Positions 44,528 to 57,300 of a stretch of 64,000 nucleotides of DNA are shown one piece after another (within the stretch, counting starts at the first letter, position 1; the number at the start of each line of letters is the position of its first letter). The position numbers were made by a program, and so were the translations under genes. The notes below the pieces were generated by a model. That model had not been told where the DNA came from. It searched no databases and was given only the letters and a program-made list of their open reading frames with translations. Source of the DNA: Strigamia acuminata (taxonomy: Eukaryota > Arthropoda > Chilopoda > Geophilomorpha > Linotaeniidae); the NCBI GenBank assembly GCA_949358305.1, contig OX442324.1, positions 7,411,601 through 7,475,600 of the forward strand, in the 5' to 3' direction.

Positions 44528-47410
44528 TCATTTTAGTTTAGCTACAGTGTCCCCCTTCAATTTGTCATCCCGCGGTGGTAATGGGGGCGTTGTAGAAACG
44601 TTCTGCAATCGAACCTCCACTTCGTCTTCCTCATTCTCCCCACCCACAGCCTCTGCGGCCAACAATTCGTCATCAATTTCGGGCTCGACAGGCTGTTGAA
44701 CTAATTGGGGGTCGGGAGGCTTTTGCTGAGGAACAGGGGCAGGAATTGCTGCCTTTTGTGCAGGTAGCATTTGTTGAGGTACCGGTTGTTGCGCAATCGG
44801 GATAACCTCGTCGTCTGAGTCATCATCCCATGATGATCCCACAAAATTGGGTTCAGATGAAATCGACCTTAATTGCACCGACTCGTGCCAAAACACATTT
44901 TCATTAATTTTTACATGCTTAGAAGCAATTACTTGGTTGGATTTGGGGTCCCAAACTCGATACCCACGCGTTCTAACCGCGTAACCGACTAGGGCCCCAG
45001 GCCAGGCCCTTTCTTCCAGTTTGCTTCGCCTTGTTTGCGAAGGAATGTGTACGAAAACTTTCGAACCGATGCATCTTAAATGTCTCAGTGACAATTTCTT
45101 ATTGTAAAATAAATTGTAAGGGGCTTTCCCACCCAAGCTTGCATGTGGGAACCTATTCTTAAGATAGACAACTGTCACGGCCAATTCTGCCCACAAACCC
45201 TTTGGAAAATTGTTTTCGAAGAGCATGGCTCTAATTCCCCCAACAATTGTTCTGTTTGCTCTTTCGGCCACAGAATTCATTTCTGGGGAGTATGGGTTTG
45301 TTTGGATGCACTTCAGCCCAATAGAAACCGCATAGTCATCCCACTTTTTCGACACAAACTCCCCGCCGTTGTCTGTCTTGATGCATTTGACCTTCTTCCC
45401 GGTGCTGCGCTCAACTTCTGCTTGCCATCGTTTGAAACGCTCAAATACATCCCCCTTGTTTTTAATAATTTCTACCCACATAAAACGTGAATAATCGTCC
45501 ACGATTATCAAGTAATAGCTGGCCCCACCCAAAGATTTAAATGGTTGCGGGCCCCACAGATCCATGTGGATTACTTCCAATATTCCCTTTGTAGAAATTC
45601 CTGGGATTGGGGAAAAGCTTGCTCTAGTGCTCTTTGCCTTCGAGCATGCGTCGCAAGGCGAAAGTTCCTTGTCGGAGAGTTTAACTCCGAAAATATCCGG
45701 TGAAATTTCCATTTTCGCAATGCCGGTTGCATTAAAATGCCCCATCCTGGAGTGCCAAATGTCCATTGGCTGAGGTTTCGCTTGTATCTTTTCCACTTTT
45801 CCCCCATTTAATCCGTTCTGCCCGGTATTCACTTTTAAAACGCTTTTCCTAATATTTGACGCATTCGCTAGCGCATTTACGCTCACTTGTGACTTTGCTG
45901 CAGTTTTCACTGCACCACACATTTCGTTTAGTAAAGCTGCCTTAAAATCTACTGTTTTTAGTAAAGGATTAACGACATTTTCACTTTTGACCGAATTTCC
46001 ACCCACAGCTGCACTCTGTTGCGCAGAAGGTGCAGTTGTGTTCACAATGTTGGCCTCTATTTTGCAGTTAACCTTGTACATCCGGTCACTGGTTCTATCT
46101 GCAACAATAAAAGGCTCATCAATTCGGTCTTTAAACATGGTCAACTTTCCATTTTTGATAAAAGTTGTGAAACCAGCTTCATCTGTCCGGCCCAGCGATA
46201 AGAGATTCTTCTTAAAATTTGGCGCAAAATAAACATTTTGCAGTGTGATTTTCCTACATCTGCCTGCATAACAAGATGTGATCAACACGTTTCCAATGCC
46301 CTCAATTTTAGATTTCCCTTCCCCCTGCTGGACACTATAGCCGGACAGTGGCTTGAAGGTCACAAACCAACTTCTGTTAAATGAAAAGTGATCTGTCGCT
46401 CCGGTATCTATGTACCATTGCGGATCAAAGTCGCAATGCGACATTAAAGACAATGGTGGCGACAAGGTGACTTCCTCTTCAGTTTGATGAACTGCCGCTG
46501 AAAACATTGTCAATGGTTCATCAAAAATGTCAACTTGTCCCAAATTGGCCTTTTTGGTCTTTCCGCCACGGCCACGTCCTCGTGCAGTGCCTTTTGCGAG
46601 CTGTGCAGAGGTGCCACCTCGTTGGCTTTGCATATTCACTTGTTGTTTGGGCGGTGACCGGCATTCTCTCGCGAAGTGACCAGTGCCGCCACAGGAAAAA
46701 CAAGTTCGAGGTGTAAAAGGCTGATTTGCGCTTTTGCCGCGTTGGAATCGCCCTTTTCCAAAGAATGCGCCTGCATTATCGATGGAATCCTGTGTACGTA
46801 TGCCATAGGAGTCTGAAGCTTCGAATAAACGATTATACTCTCCTAATAATCGCTCTTTCACTTTTGCAGTGGTGAAGTCCAGATCATCCCAGTGGTACAT
46901 TATCTGTTTGATTGTCTCATAAGTCGTTGGCAGAAAATCCATATATTGGAATGCGATTTCCTCATCCGTCGGTATAACTTTGACGTTCGCGAGTTCTGCG
47001 ACTTTTCTGTCGACACGGGCCAGAAAACACATCATCTCCTCATTGTCCATTAGATGCATTTGCAAGAACTCGCGCCTCAATCTGCCCTTCCGGGCGCGTG
47101 TGGTAGGCTGGTAAGCATCTCGAATTGCTTCCCATGCCCCCTTGGAGGTATCCTTGGCAACGGCCACGAGCTGTTGCGCTTCTTCGCAACTCAGGCATAT
47201 CGTGGACCACGCCCGCTTCTCACGCACTTTGAAATCCCGTTTTTCTTTGGCCGTGGCGGTCACGGCGGGCGCGGTCTCGTCGCCCGTCACGTGATCCCAC
47301 ACGCCTTGTTGGGATAAAAGTAATTTTACACCGATCGCCCACTGGGCATAATTCGTCCCATTTAATTTCTTTATCGACTTATAGTCGTCGTACTTTTCTT
47401 CCGACGCCAT
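44528..47410 (-). pseudogene. Copia F Gag-protease-integrase
   Basis: ATG at 47410 (MASEEKYDDY). 960 codons encoding Gag, CCHC (CFSCGGTGHFAREC), protease WYIDTGATDHF, integrase HHCC (WHSRMGHFN, CDACSKAK), DDE with DLWGP, KTDNGGEF and YSPEMNSVAER, and a Gln/Pro-rich acidic linker. It ends at a TGA in the linker, after which the frame is open again into RT. The stop is most simply a point mutation. Otherwise the frame is clean. Confidence 0.92.
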
Positions 47411-48581
47411 AATTGTCCAATCTGGGTAAATTTTTCCAATAAATGCACTTGTTTTTCACAAAATATTTCGCCGCACAAAATTCGGAGCACAAATAACACT
47501 TGAAATGCACTTTTGCAAATTGCAAACCCCCAAAAATTAGGCGGAATAAATGCACAACATCCCAATTGGTACAACTCTATAAGAGAGCACAACTACTCGT
47601 ATCTGGTCGCTCTACTAGCTTCCGATCGGCACCACTGAGGCCCGCGGGACGGCTAGCTGGCCACGAACAAGCCCAGATCGAAATAAGACTGCACTAGTCG
47701 AATGACTAAAGGGTGCAGAATATACTATGGACCCAAAACAAAAACTTAATGAATAATAACAAGCTAATTTCGACCCCGTTATACACTTTCAACGTTGTTA
47801 AGATGATTTCTGTGCTGTTTTCCGTGTTGAAATCTGTTGTGATTCACTTGTGCACCTGGCACAAGACTATTCCGGTCCACCGTAGCACAGATACCCGTCC
47901 CGGGCTAAATCGTGTTCGCAGAAACTCGGTTCGCACTTTTCGTGCGAAGAATCGCTCCAAAAATTCCCCACACGTCTGTGGCTTCGTTGGCGTTCACCGG
48001 GGAACTAACCAACGGCTTTTCCAACTGTACGAACGTCGTACGTTCGTATCTCGGCTCGCTAATGACGAGCAACGTCTCCAAAACGTCGTGGAAATCCAAT
48101 TCCGGTCGCCGTCGCCGAAATACGCTTCGTTTTTGACGAAAAATGCTGCGAATCGATCCAAAACCGATTCCAAACGATTCCTCGGTCCTTTTTGTGGTCC
48201 CACGTTGTAATTTTCAGCGCTGGGATCCTCGTCTCGGCTCAGAAACAGCTCGAACACCGCCTCAAACTCGTATCGCACAGGGCGCCGCCATCTTGGCTGG
48301 TGACGTCATCGCGAAAGTTATCGTGGCTTGTTTCTCGAAAGAAATGGCTTATATTTCCGCCAAAAATCAGTTTATAATAACGACAAGTGTTCTTACAGCC
48401 TGTGGGAACTATCCAGCGTTGTTTGAAGTCGTTTTCTTGAAGAATTCTCGGCAATTCGAGCCTCGCGTCTGCTGCGGGTCGAATCGTGCACGTCGCGACT
48501 TCGTTCGCCGATAATGTCCGCTGTTGTCTTCAAATCAACAAAAACTTGATGGCCGCGCCGCAACCATCCTCTGCTACCATG
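47411..48581 (-). promoter_or_regulatory. Copia F leader with initiator tRNA-Met primer site
   Basis: The PBS (48564-48579, sense TGGTAGCAGAGGATGG) matches animal initiator tRNA-Met over 16 bases, two bases from the LTR. The leader is about 1.17 kb, GC-richer in its middle, with no conserved frame and the two-hairpin structure near the gag end. Confidence 0.82.
47601..47718 (-). ncRNA. Two-hairpin leader structure of copia F
   Basis: Hairpin 1 is closed by ATCTGG (47601-47606) and CCAGAT (47673-47678), with an inner CTAGC/GCTAG pairing around CCCGCGGGA. Hairpin 2 has outer stem CTGCAC/GTGCAG (47689-47694 and 47713-47718), inner stem TAGTC/GACTA, loop GAAT and one-sided bulge AAGG. Compared with copia A the pairs change on both sides: CTGTAC/GTACAG against CTGCAC/GTGCAG. 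Confidence 0.7.
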
Positions 48582-49043
48582 TATTGATTATCTAGAAGAC
48601 CTGTCATGGCTGGAATAACTTGGAAACCGTATTAAAACTGTTGCGGGACACCGCATTTCGCGTCCGCCATTTGTTTATTCTTAAACATGAGAACTGACTC
48701 GAAAAACACCTGTTTCGAGGCTACAAAGCTTGAATAGAATAAATCATTGTTAACAAGCAATGATTTATTCTTTACATAACCAAAAGTAAAGCAAACTGAC
48801 ATAAACAATCGATAATGTAAACAAACACAATGGATAACCTAAATATAAGCGCTCCTTTGAGCAAATAACATATGGGCATGTCATTGCTAATAAATGCATT
48901 GATTGGGGTACTTAACACAGAACAGAGGTTAAAAATCATTATCAATCAATGCAGCAAAGTTCCGAAATTACAACGACACGCCTGTTGCATTTAACCGCAA
49001 ATATGCAACTAAATTAGCTCAAACAGTTGGGCATAAACTAACA
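48582..49043 (-). repeat. 5' LTR of copia F
   Basis: 462 bp from TATTGATT to ACTAACA, followed by TSD ACGAG. Confidence 0.9.
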
Positions 49044-50954
49044 ACGAGAAGACAGAAGAATAAACGGATTAAGACGAAATTCACCACCTGACTAAAAACT
49101 TCATCGTAGTCGACTCCGAGAGTTTGACGAAAACCCTGGGCGACTAATCGAGCTCGATATCTGGTGATCGTCCCTGCTGCATCGGTCTTCAGCTTAAAAA
49201 GCCATTTGCAGCCAAGAATCGTAGTATCCGGTGGTCTTGGAACTTCGAGATAAACCTCTCTTTCGGTGAACGTGTCGAGTTCTTCCTTAATGGCTTCGCG
49301 CCATTTCGGAGCGTCGGAGAATTTCGGGATTTCAGCGTAGGAAGCTGGTTCCGTTCTGCAAAGATGTGCCGCATGGCGAACACCCGGATTAGTCGGCAAT
49401 GTGTACTCAATGTTGCTCCAAATAAACAAATCGGGCTCATAATCGATGTTGTTGAGCATACAATATTCCTCAACATCTCTCGGAGATCTGAGCCGAATGC
49501 CGGGCATCGGAAAATAATAAACGTCCGTTCTAATTGATCCTGGGACTTGATCCTTCCGAAGGTGTTCCTCGCGTCTCCAATCACTGCACTCGGAATCTCC
49601 CCCAACTGGCCGCCAAAAATATGCAGTATGGCGATCCGTAGCAGGCAAAACTTCTGTTCCCACTATATGTTGAATTGGGGCAGGAGACATTGGAGTATTA
49701 TCAAATACCGACACTGTGTGGGTCAAGTCTGCTCCACGGGTTTTCCGGCGATATGTGATGTATCTAGCTGGAGAACCGGGCGGTGACTGGCGAGGTGATT
49801 GCTCTGCAGACGTCCCTGTGAATTCAGATGTACCGGGATAAAGCGAAATCTCGTCAATTTGATCATCGTTAATTTGTTCGGCATCATCCTCCGTATCGCC
49901 CTCCTGATAAAGCACAGGATAGGACTGTGAATGTCCTAGACTTGCCGAACTCGGTTATTGCAGCGCACACGCATCCAACAATAACTGCTCTGGCGTTGTC
50001 GGAGGCGGCAATTGGAGGACCGGTGTATGAACAGAGTGAGATGTCGATACGCCGCTGGCATGGCTAGTTCCACCATTATCGGAATCGTCGTCGGAATGAT
50101 CAGAATGTTCGGAATCGGATCCTCTTGGCCAGTCATGAAACTGAATGTTGTCGTTAAACGAGACCGATTGCTGTCCGGCGTCAGAAAAGGTTTCTTCGGG
50201 CCGTTGAGATGTGCCACGAAGAGATTTCCGATATGATTGGCGTTCATCGATCTTGACGTGAACCGTTTCGTAAACTCGATCTTCTACCGGATTCCAAACT
50301 CTATATCCGCGGGTACCAGTCGGGTAACCAACGAGATATCCCTCCCATGCACGCGGATCTAGTTTCTTGCGACCTGGTGCGGTGTAATGCACCCAGCATT
50401 TGGACCCCATTTTGCGTAGGTGTCGTAAAGATAATGCTCGTTGTCGCCATAGGATATACGGAATTTGGTTATTCAATCTCGAATGCGGACTTCGGTTCTT
50501 CACATACGCAAATGTGACGGCGAGTTCCGCCCAAAGGTCGTCCGGGAGTCGAGTTTCGAAGATAAGTGATCGGACACTGTCGGCCATTGTTCGATTTACA
50601 CGTTCGGCAGTTCCGTTCATCTGAGGCGATGCTGGATTAGTCCTCTGCCCTTGGATGCCCTTTTCTTTGAGGTAATTCAAAAATTCATTCGACATGAATT
50701 CGCCGCCACGGTCTGATCTAATCGCTTTCACGCGAGCGTTCTGAATTCGTTCGACACGGGCAACGAAGTTTTTGAATGCTCCAAAGGTCTGAGACTTCTG
50801 CGCCAACGGGATAATCCACGTATAACGTGTGGCATCGTCGATGATGGTAAAAACATAATCCGAACCGCCCAGTGACGTGAGCGGGGCTGGTCCCCACAAA
50901 TCCATGTGCAGAAGGTCCAAAGGTTTCGATGTACAGGGATTCGGGTCCGGTTTA
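49044..50954 (-). pseudogene. Copia E integrase to RT start
   Basis: Nearly the same protein as B from the integrase core (DLWGPAP, RSDRGGEF, SPQMNGTAERVN) through the acidic linker to FSQVVNFVLIRLFF. A TAA at 49955-49957 replaces a Leu codon in the linker. The Pro of the FSPVVN box is Gln. Homology to B ends at about 50954, inside KPDPNP of the integrase. The sequence beyond is unrelated. Confidence 0.88.
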
Positions 50955-52671
50955 TCCTTTTCGCGGATTGGCTTCCGCGAAATCCGCATTTCGGGGGTGA
51001 CTATTCTGGGAATTCCGGGTGGACCATACTCTTCCGAAAAATGTCCGGGGTGGTGTTGGGAGTGTCGATAGACTGTTTTGTGTCAAGGTTGCCAATTTTC
51101 ATGTAAGTATTGGAAGGTTCATTTCTGTGCATTCTCATATATTTTTTTCACAGGAGCAACGAGGCGCGATGAAGGGGGATCAAGCGAGAGTGAATAAAAT
51201 AAACTCGTTTTTGTCTCAAATGCGCGTTTGCGTTTGTAAATTTGGTTGTCTTGCAACGCGGTGGCGCGTTTGAGTTTCGTGTTGCGATACAAACACGCAC
51301 GGGTGCGTATTGGAGTCGTAAACGACTTTCTGTCGCAATGCGATCGCGTATTTGACAAATTTCTGCAGATTTTTGCCAATATTTGACAATTTTCAGACAA
51401 ATTTCAATTAATTTTAGAAATTTTTGAGAGATTTCAATAAAAGTTTGAGGAATTTCTTATGCTGACGCTAAAATGCCAAAAGGAGTCTTAACTCAGAAGA
51501 GCACTTTTCCGACCACTTAGGTGTCGGAAAAGCACTTCCAAAGGTCGCAAAACGTGCTCTACGCGTTTTTTGACACTAGAACGGTCGAAAACGAGTCTAA
51601 AACTGCTAAGCTGGCGCCTGTAACTTGGCGCATTCGCTGGGTCGCTCGAAAATGAGATTCGAGCGAACCGAAACCTATGAGAGAAACGCGCCGGCGGAAA
51701 TATTCGTTTTTACCAATGAATACTTAATAAATCTTCATGGGAATTTAATCCCAATCTACTGTAGGCTTAGGAACCTTGAATACCAAATAAAAACAAAGGA
51801 GCAAAGGCGGGAAACAAAGAACAAGGGCCCGACGCCCGTCAATCACCAAAATGGCTATCTGCCAGACACGCTAGTGGCCTTGAGCCACTTCTAACTTCGT
51901 TTTCGAGGTCGTGGGTCTCGAAAACGACTAAACCGAGTGGTGGGAACGATTCCCCGAGGTCTTTTTAGTCAATGTCGCCCAAAACCCGAATCAACAAGCT
52001 AACTTTCAACGAGAAACGAAGACTGGAGCCGAATGCGGTGATAAGCGCTCATTCCAGACTCGTGTAAGCGATCTCCGCTTAAAGCCAGTTGCTCTGAGCA
52101 GACGACGCAATCGCTTACCAAGGAAAAAGACGGGTTTATGGGCTCAAAACCCGACGAAACACTTAAACAGGATCCAGAAATTACCAAGCGAGTTGGTAAG
52201 CTAAACTAAAACTGTAAAATAAGTTGGGGACTTGGTAAAATGCGAGTCTCTCAAACTTTTGTTGCGTCCTGCTCGCAACACGCGCGATGTACGCGCGTGG
52301 CCGCGTGTTGAACGTGCGCACTACGCGCAAGAACCGTACAAACCGAGGTAAAACGAATTAAACACATATCTAATGCAAAAACAATTATTAAATACATCAT
52401 TCTTGTTGCTGTTTGCAAACTTGCAAAACTTGCACCGAATTTGGGCAATTTTTTACAAATTTCAGCAGATTTTTGTCTATATTTGACAAATTTCAGCAGA
52501 TTTCCTCAATCCTCAAACATTTGCTGATATTTCTCAAACATTTTCTAAAATTAATTGAAATCTGTCTGAAATTTGTCTTGAATGTGTCAAATATTGTCAA
52601 AAATCCGTGGAAATTTGTCAAATACTGGCAAAAATCCATGTAAATTTGTCAAAAATTGCCATAATTTGGTG
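50955..52671. other. Unassigned repeat-rich stretch left of copia J
   Basis: No reading frame of known type. It contains AT-rich units around TTTGACAAATTTCAGCAG in both orientations. The block 51349-51430 pairs as an inverted repeat with 52536-52630. A block at 51584-51645, with GGCGCC and CTAAAA words, recurs inverted near 58513-58580. The part from about 51616 to 52210 has the look of a copia LTR (ATTCGAGCGA word, AATAAATC, AAAATGGC) but has no partner. A GTAAGT..TTTTTTTCACAG pair at 51103-51153 looks like a short intron but no exon frame supports it. Confidence 0.5.
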
Positions 52672-52676
52672 CAAAT

Positions 52677-52963
52677 TGTGGAAAAGTTGAAAATAAGAGG
52701 CAAAATGATAAAAAGCATCGGGAGCTTTATTCGCATCCATTGTGGTGAAAACAGGAAAAAGCAAGTAATAACAAAGGCGAGATACATAATCGGGCAGAAC
52801 TAAAACCCGATAAACAAAATCTAAACAAAGCAAAATATAGGATCTCATTTGATCCATTCATAAAACGATGTTTACAAAGTAATAGACAGATAAATATCAA
52901 ACATTAATGTAAACATCGAGAATAAACAACTATTAAACATCTCGGGGAACAAAAAGGCCAGCA
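52677..52963 (-). repeat. 3' LTR of copia J
   Basis: About 287 bp, TGTGGAAAAG to GGCCAGCA, matched by 58005-58309 over most of its length. The ends are set by the TSD CAAAT and the PPT. The exact left edge is less certain because the two copies differ there. Confidence 0.78.
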
Positions 52964-53137
52964 ATAGCCCCCCATTCTCCGAGATAATAAACAAATCTCA
53001 GTCGAAAAGAAAAACAAAAACCCCGAAAACAATATCGATAGTCAATTGGTTGCGGTACATAACAAGCAGTGATAAAAATCAGAATCAACCAATTGACAAA
53101 TGCACAAATGCGGGAACCCGAAAAACTATAATCGAAA
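52964..53137 (-). promoter_or_regulatory. Copia J polypurine tract and 3' untranslated stretch
   Basis: Sense GAATGGGGGGCTAT lies against the LTR. The remaining bases to the stop codon hold no frame. One word here (CCAATTGAC, near 53090) resembles the CCAGTTGAT region of the LTR of copia A, probably by chance. Confidence 0.7.
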
Positions 53138-54310
53138 TTACCGGAAAAAATGTTTGCATAAAAATTGCAAACGGGCAGGCGAGAAAAACTTAGTGAAAAT
53201 ATCGGCGGGATTTAAATCGCCGGAAATCTTTCGCAAAACAAAAACGCCCTCGGTAAGCCAATCCCGCAAAAAGAAATAGCGCACATCGATATGTTTGGTC
53301 CGACGATTTTCGATGTCATTCCTCGTAAAATAAATCGTAGACAACGAATCAGAAAACATCGTCGGAGTGGGCAAACGGAAAATCCGGGTCCGATCGATCG
53401 CGCCGTGGAGCCAAACGATCTCCTTCGCGCCATCGAGAAGTGCCAAAAACTCGGCCTCCATGATGCTTAAAGCGCAATAGCGCTGCTTACAGCAGCCCCA
53501 GGAGATGGGAACCCCGAAAATCGAAATCGTGTACCCTCCGAAGCTCTTTCTTGTATCTCGGTCCGAGATCCAAGAGGCGTCGGAGTGCCCTGACAGGATG
53601 TCTCCAGTGACCGCGGAAAGGGAAATCGAATAATTCCGCGTGTTCTTCAAATACTGGAGAACCTGAAGAAGAAGGGCCACGTGCTTTGAGGTGAAGCACG
53701 TGTTGTACTGGGACAACAAGATCACCGGAAAGAGGATATCGGGGCGCGTGCGAGAAGCAAGAAACAGAAGCGACCCAATGAGAGAACGGTACGGGAATTC
53801 GTCGTCGTTCAGCACACGTTCTCCCTCTCTAGCGCAATTAACCATTGTGCCAACGGTGATCGGGACCCTGCACAGACGCTCGGAGGAGATTCCGAAATCT
53901 TCCGCGATCCGATCAATATAATCGCGTTGATGTATGGAAATATGTCCACCATCGCGATCAAACTGGACGCCTAACAGCTTCGATACCGGACCAAGATCTG
54001 TTATCGTGAAAAATCCACGAAGGGCCTTAACAGTTCGGTCTCGAGGACCGGGTCCTTTGGTGAATAACACCATGTCATCGACATAAACCAGAATGACGGC
54101 ATCGTAAGTGTCGGAAATGAAAACGCCATTTACACCTAGAAGCTTGTGGAAATTAATCTCCAACAAGACTTAGACGAGACGAAAATTCCATTGTCGTCCG
54201 CTCTGATGAAGGCCGTAAAGAGCCTTATGAAGCCTCCACACTTTCCCAGTGTTTTGAGGAGTTTCCCAGCCCCTGGGAATCCTCATGAAGATGGCTTCAT
54301 CCAAGTTGCC
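53138..54310 (-). pseudogene. Copia J RT (C-terminal part) and RNase H
   Basis: Same frame as the gag-pol above it, after a TAA at 54311-54313. It contains the [10 protein letters not shown] region, then a second TAA at 54170-54172, then an open run: YVDDMVLF, LLGVQF, RTRPDILFPV, RNase H with HSDASWISD, MEAEFLALLDGAKE and a FSDSLSTIYFTRN stretch, ending LNPADIFTKFF. Two nonsense codons make the polymerase inactive. Confidence 0.9.
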
Positions 54311-57300
54311 TTAAAGATAGGCACCCTTGACATTAAGGTGTGTGTCTAGCCAGCCAAGAACGACCACTAGAAGCACAAAAAATAGGCGTATCAAGACGTA
54401 ATTGACCACGGGACTGAAAACCTCGGAATAGTCAACACCGTACTTCTGGCTGAAACCCTGAGCCACTAACATCGCCCTAAAACGGCGCACAATGCCTTCT
54501 GCATCACGCTTGATGTAGTAGACCCATTTATTCCCCACAATGTTTACATCAGGAGGAGGTTTTTCAACTTCCTCGTAAACACCTCGCTCACGAAAGAGAT
54601 CAAGCTCTTCCTCCATGGCTTTCTGCCAATGGACACGGTCGGGGCTAGAAATAGCTTCCTTGTAGGTGCGAGGAACCTGGGCAAACAAGGAATGCGCGTA
54701 CCGTGGTGGTTCGGTAGAATAGCAATCCGCAAACGCTTCTTCTTCCGAAGTCGTAGGACTGCGTGGAAGAGAAACATTAGGATCTACCGGTGGGGGATCA
54801 ACCATTTGAACTGGCACATTTCGGGTGCTAAAGTCAAAGGAATCTCGATCGTATGCTAAACGATTGTCGGCGCAATATCGCTCTACGTCGCCATGACTCC
54901 GCAATCTGGTACGATCCGGTGGGAAAAAATACACATCAGTGTGACCCATAGACGCACCAGACTGTCGAATCACCTCAGAACGAGTCCACTTGCCCCCCAC
55001 AGCCGGAGAAGCAGGCGGAGGCTGACGCAGTGGCGAGTGAACAGGAGGTGGAGGCAAAAGATGTGCTCTCAATGGGGGTTGCATAGCAATAGGTGAACCT
55101 GGAGGTGGAATTCCAGGAGGTGGAGGTCCAGGAGGTGGAAGTCCAGGAGGAGGCGGAGGAGGAATTGTAGGTGGAGGAAGACCACCAACAGGAGGACGCG
55201 GAGGAAGTGGAGGAGGAATTGGGTCAGAACCAAAATCCGGCTCGAGCTCCACCGATATCGCACCTTCATCGGTGATTTCGGTGCCCTCATAAAAACGAGG
55301 ATGTCCCCACATACATTCCTCATCAAAACGGATGTGTTTTGACTCAAAAACTTCTCTGCGCTTAGGGCACCACACGCGATAACCCCGCGTGCGAAAAGCA
55401 TAGCCAACCACGACGCCAGTCCAGGCTCGGGATTCGAATTTCGAACCACGGACTTGCTTCGGGATGTGCACGAAACACCTTGACCCAATCACCTTAAGGT
55501 GTTTGAGTGGAACAGTCTTGCCATACCACAGACAATAGGGGACAAGATTGTTCAGTGACTTATGTGGGAAGCGGTTCTTCAAATAAATCATAGTAACCGT
55601 GAGCTCAGCCCACAGCACTCGAGGCAAAGACGTCGACAAAAAGAAAGAACGCACGCCCTCAAGTAAGGTGCGGTTAAGGCGTTCCGCGACGCCATTCTGC
55701 TCTGGTGTATAGACATTCGTGCGCTGTGCTTTGATGCCGCGCTGGACTAGGAAATTTTCGAAATTTTTGGAACAAAATTCCATGCCATTATCAGTCCTGA
55801 CTGCTTTAATGCAGCCAGCCCCCCATAAAGTCTCCATCCGAGCATGGAACAGCTTAAAAATTTCAAAAACTTCCCCCTTCGTTTTCATGGGCACAACAAA
55901 GGAGTAACGGGAAAAGTCGTCTACGATCGTCAGTAAATAACGAGCGCCACCGATGGATGTGGTATTCGAATGACCCCAAACATCCATATGAAGCAAATCT
56001 AAAGGCTTCTTGGAAGAAATACCTTCCTTAATGCTTGGAAATGAAGCACGGGTGGATTTGGCGCGGGCACACACAGCACATGCTGGCAATGCGGAAGTAG
56101 AAATTTCTATTCCGGATGCATTCGGAGATTTCGCCAGATGACGGATACCGTCGGCATTAAAATGCCCAAATCTCCGGTGCCAAAGCTCCAAATCAGACAA
56201 CTTTCCCTTCGGGGGTTTGGGGGAAGAGGTTGAAACAAGTTCCTCGGCAAAAGTGACATGCCGGACAGGTGACTGCAAAGTCGACGCAGAAAGAACCTGT
56301 TTGGGAACTGGGGCGGATGTAGCCGCAGGAGGCGTCGCAGATGTAAGATCTGCGGGCAAAATATTCTGAAGGGAATATAAATCATCCTTCAGTTTGGCCG
56401 TTAAAAGAAATTGTTTGGCCTTATCATCAGGGTGATAAATGGACATTAAGCCATTAGCGGCGGCAAAATGCAGTCCGGCACGATCGATCTTCGACAAACT
56501 CACCAAATTACGCGAGAAAGCGGGGGCATGCAAAACATTATGCATAGTCACGGGAAAATTAGACCCCCCAGCGCGGCCACGGCCAACTCGCAACACCACA
56601 TCTCCAATACCATCCACTCGAGAACGACCTTCACCTAAAATGATGAAATAATTGGAGACCGGTTTGTAATTGGTGAAACGATCACGCACTGGACACACAT
56701 GGTCGGAAGAACCCGAATCGATGAGCCACTCATTCGATGAAGCTGAAGACACATTTGATTCCGATCGCGCAAAGAAATTGATCCCGGTCACCACATTCGA
56801 AGAAACAGTAGCCGTCTGCGTAGCACCACCACCGCGTCCACGCTTGCGGTTGCGCGAATTCGAGCGTCGACCACGATTGGCGGATGGAGCGGAAGAGGCA
56901 GCGCCTTGGACACGGGGTTTGGGGCACTTGTTCGCGTAGTGTCCCATTTCCTTGCAATTGAAACACTGAATTTGCGATAACGGCCGAAAAGGCTTATTCG
57001 GCGTACCCGAAGTCGAACTAGTAGACTGCAAACTAGTCGATGATCCCGAATCCGCATTCTTCATCTTTAAACGATTAAATTCCGAGAGAAGATGGTCGGT
57101 GACTGCCTTTAAGGTGAAATCCGCCTTGGACCAATGGTAGATCGTTTGCACGGTCGCCTCGTACGAATCCGGTAAAAAATCCAGAAGTTGATAGGCGACA
57201 TCCGAATCCGAAAATTTGACATCCAATTCAATCAAAACCGTACGGGCTTTGGTAACCCGGCTAACGAAAACTGACATGTCTTCATTTGGAAGCAAACGCA

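Larger units (their letters stand above)
40139..49043 (-). mobile_element. Copia element F, with copia H nested in it
   Basis: LTRs of 455 bp (40139-40593) and 462 bp (48582-49043) and TSD ACGAG (40134-40138 and 49044-49048) in the RT of copia E. Without H it is about 6.75 kb. PBS, leader, gag-pol and PPT are present. The LTRs differ by a 7-bp indel and at least one substitution. Two lesions: a TGA at 44528-44530 and the insertion of H. Closely related to copia A in protein and leader. Confidence 0.93.
38192..50954 (-). mobile_element. Copia element E, decayed relative of B, 5'-truncated
   Basis: It has a 3' LTR (38192-38718), PPT, RNase H-RT (38926-40138), then copia F, then the rest of pol back to mid-integrase (49044-50954). 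There the homology to copia B ends in the middle of a codon run. Gag, leader and 5' LTR are missing. Protein sequence is very close to B, but several stops and a frameshift are present. It sits in the 5' LTR of copia D; no TSD can be checked because the other end is lost. Confidence 0.87.

Noticed and set aside
44515-44530. TGA in copia F as a programmed readthrough stop
   Set aside because: Related copia A and B have no stop at this place, and F carries another disabling event; a point mutation is simpler.
51019-51273. Short frame with an intron-like GTAAGT..TTTTTTTCACAG at 51103-51153, possible host gene exon pair
   Set aside because: No recognisable protein on either side, the joined frame closes quickly or reads through without need of splicing, and the region is repeat-rich. 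A chance splice-like pair is as likely.
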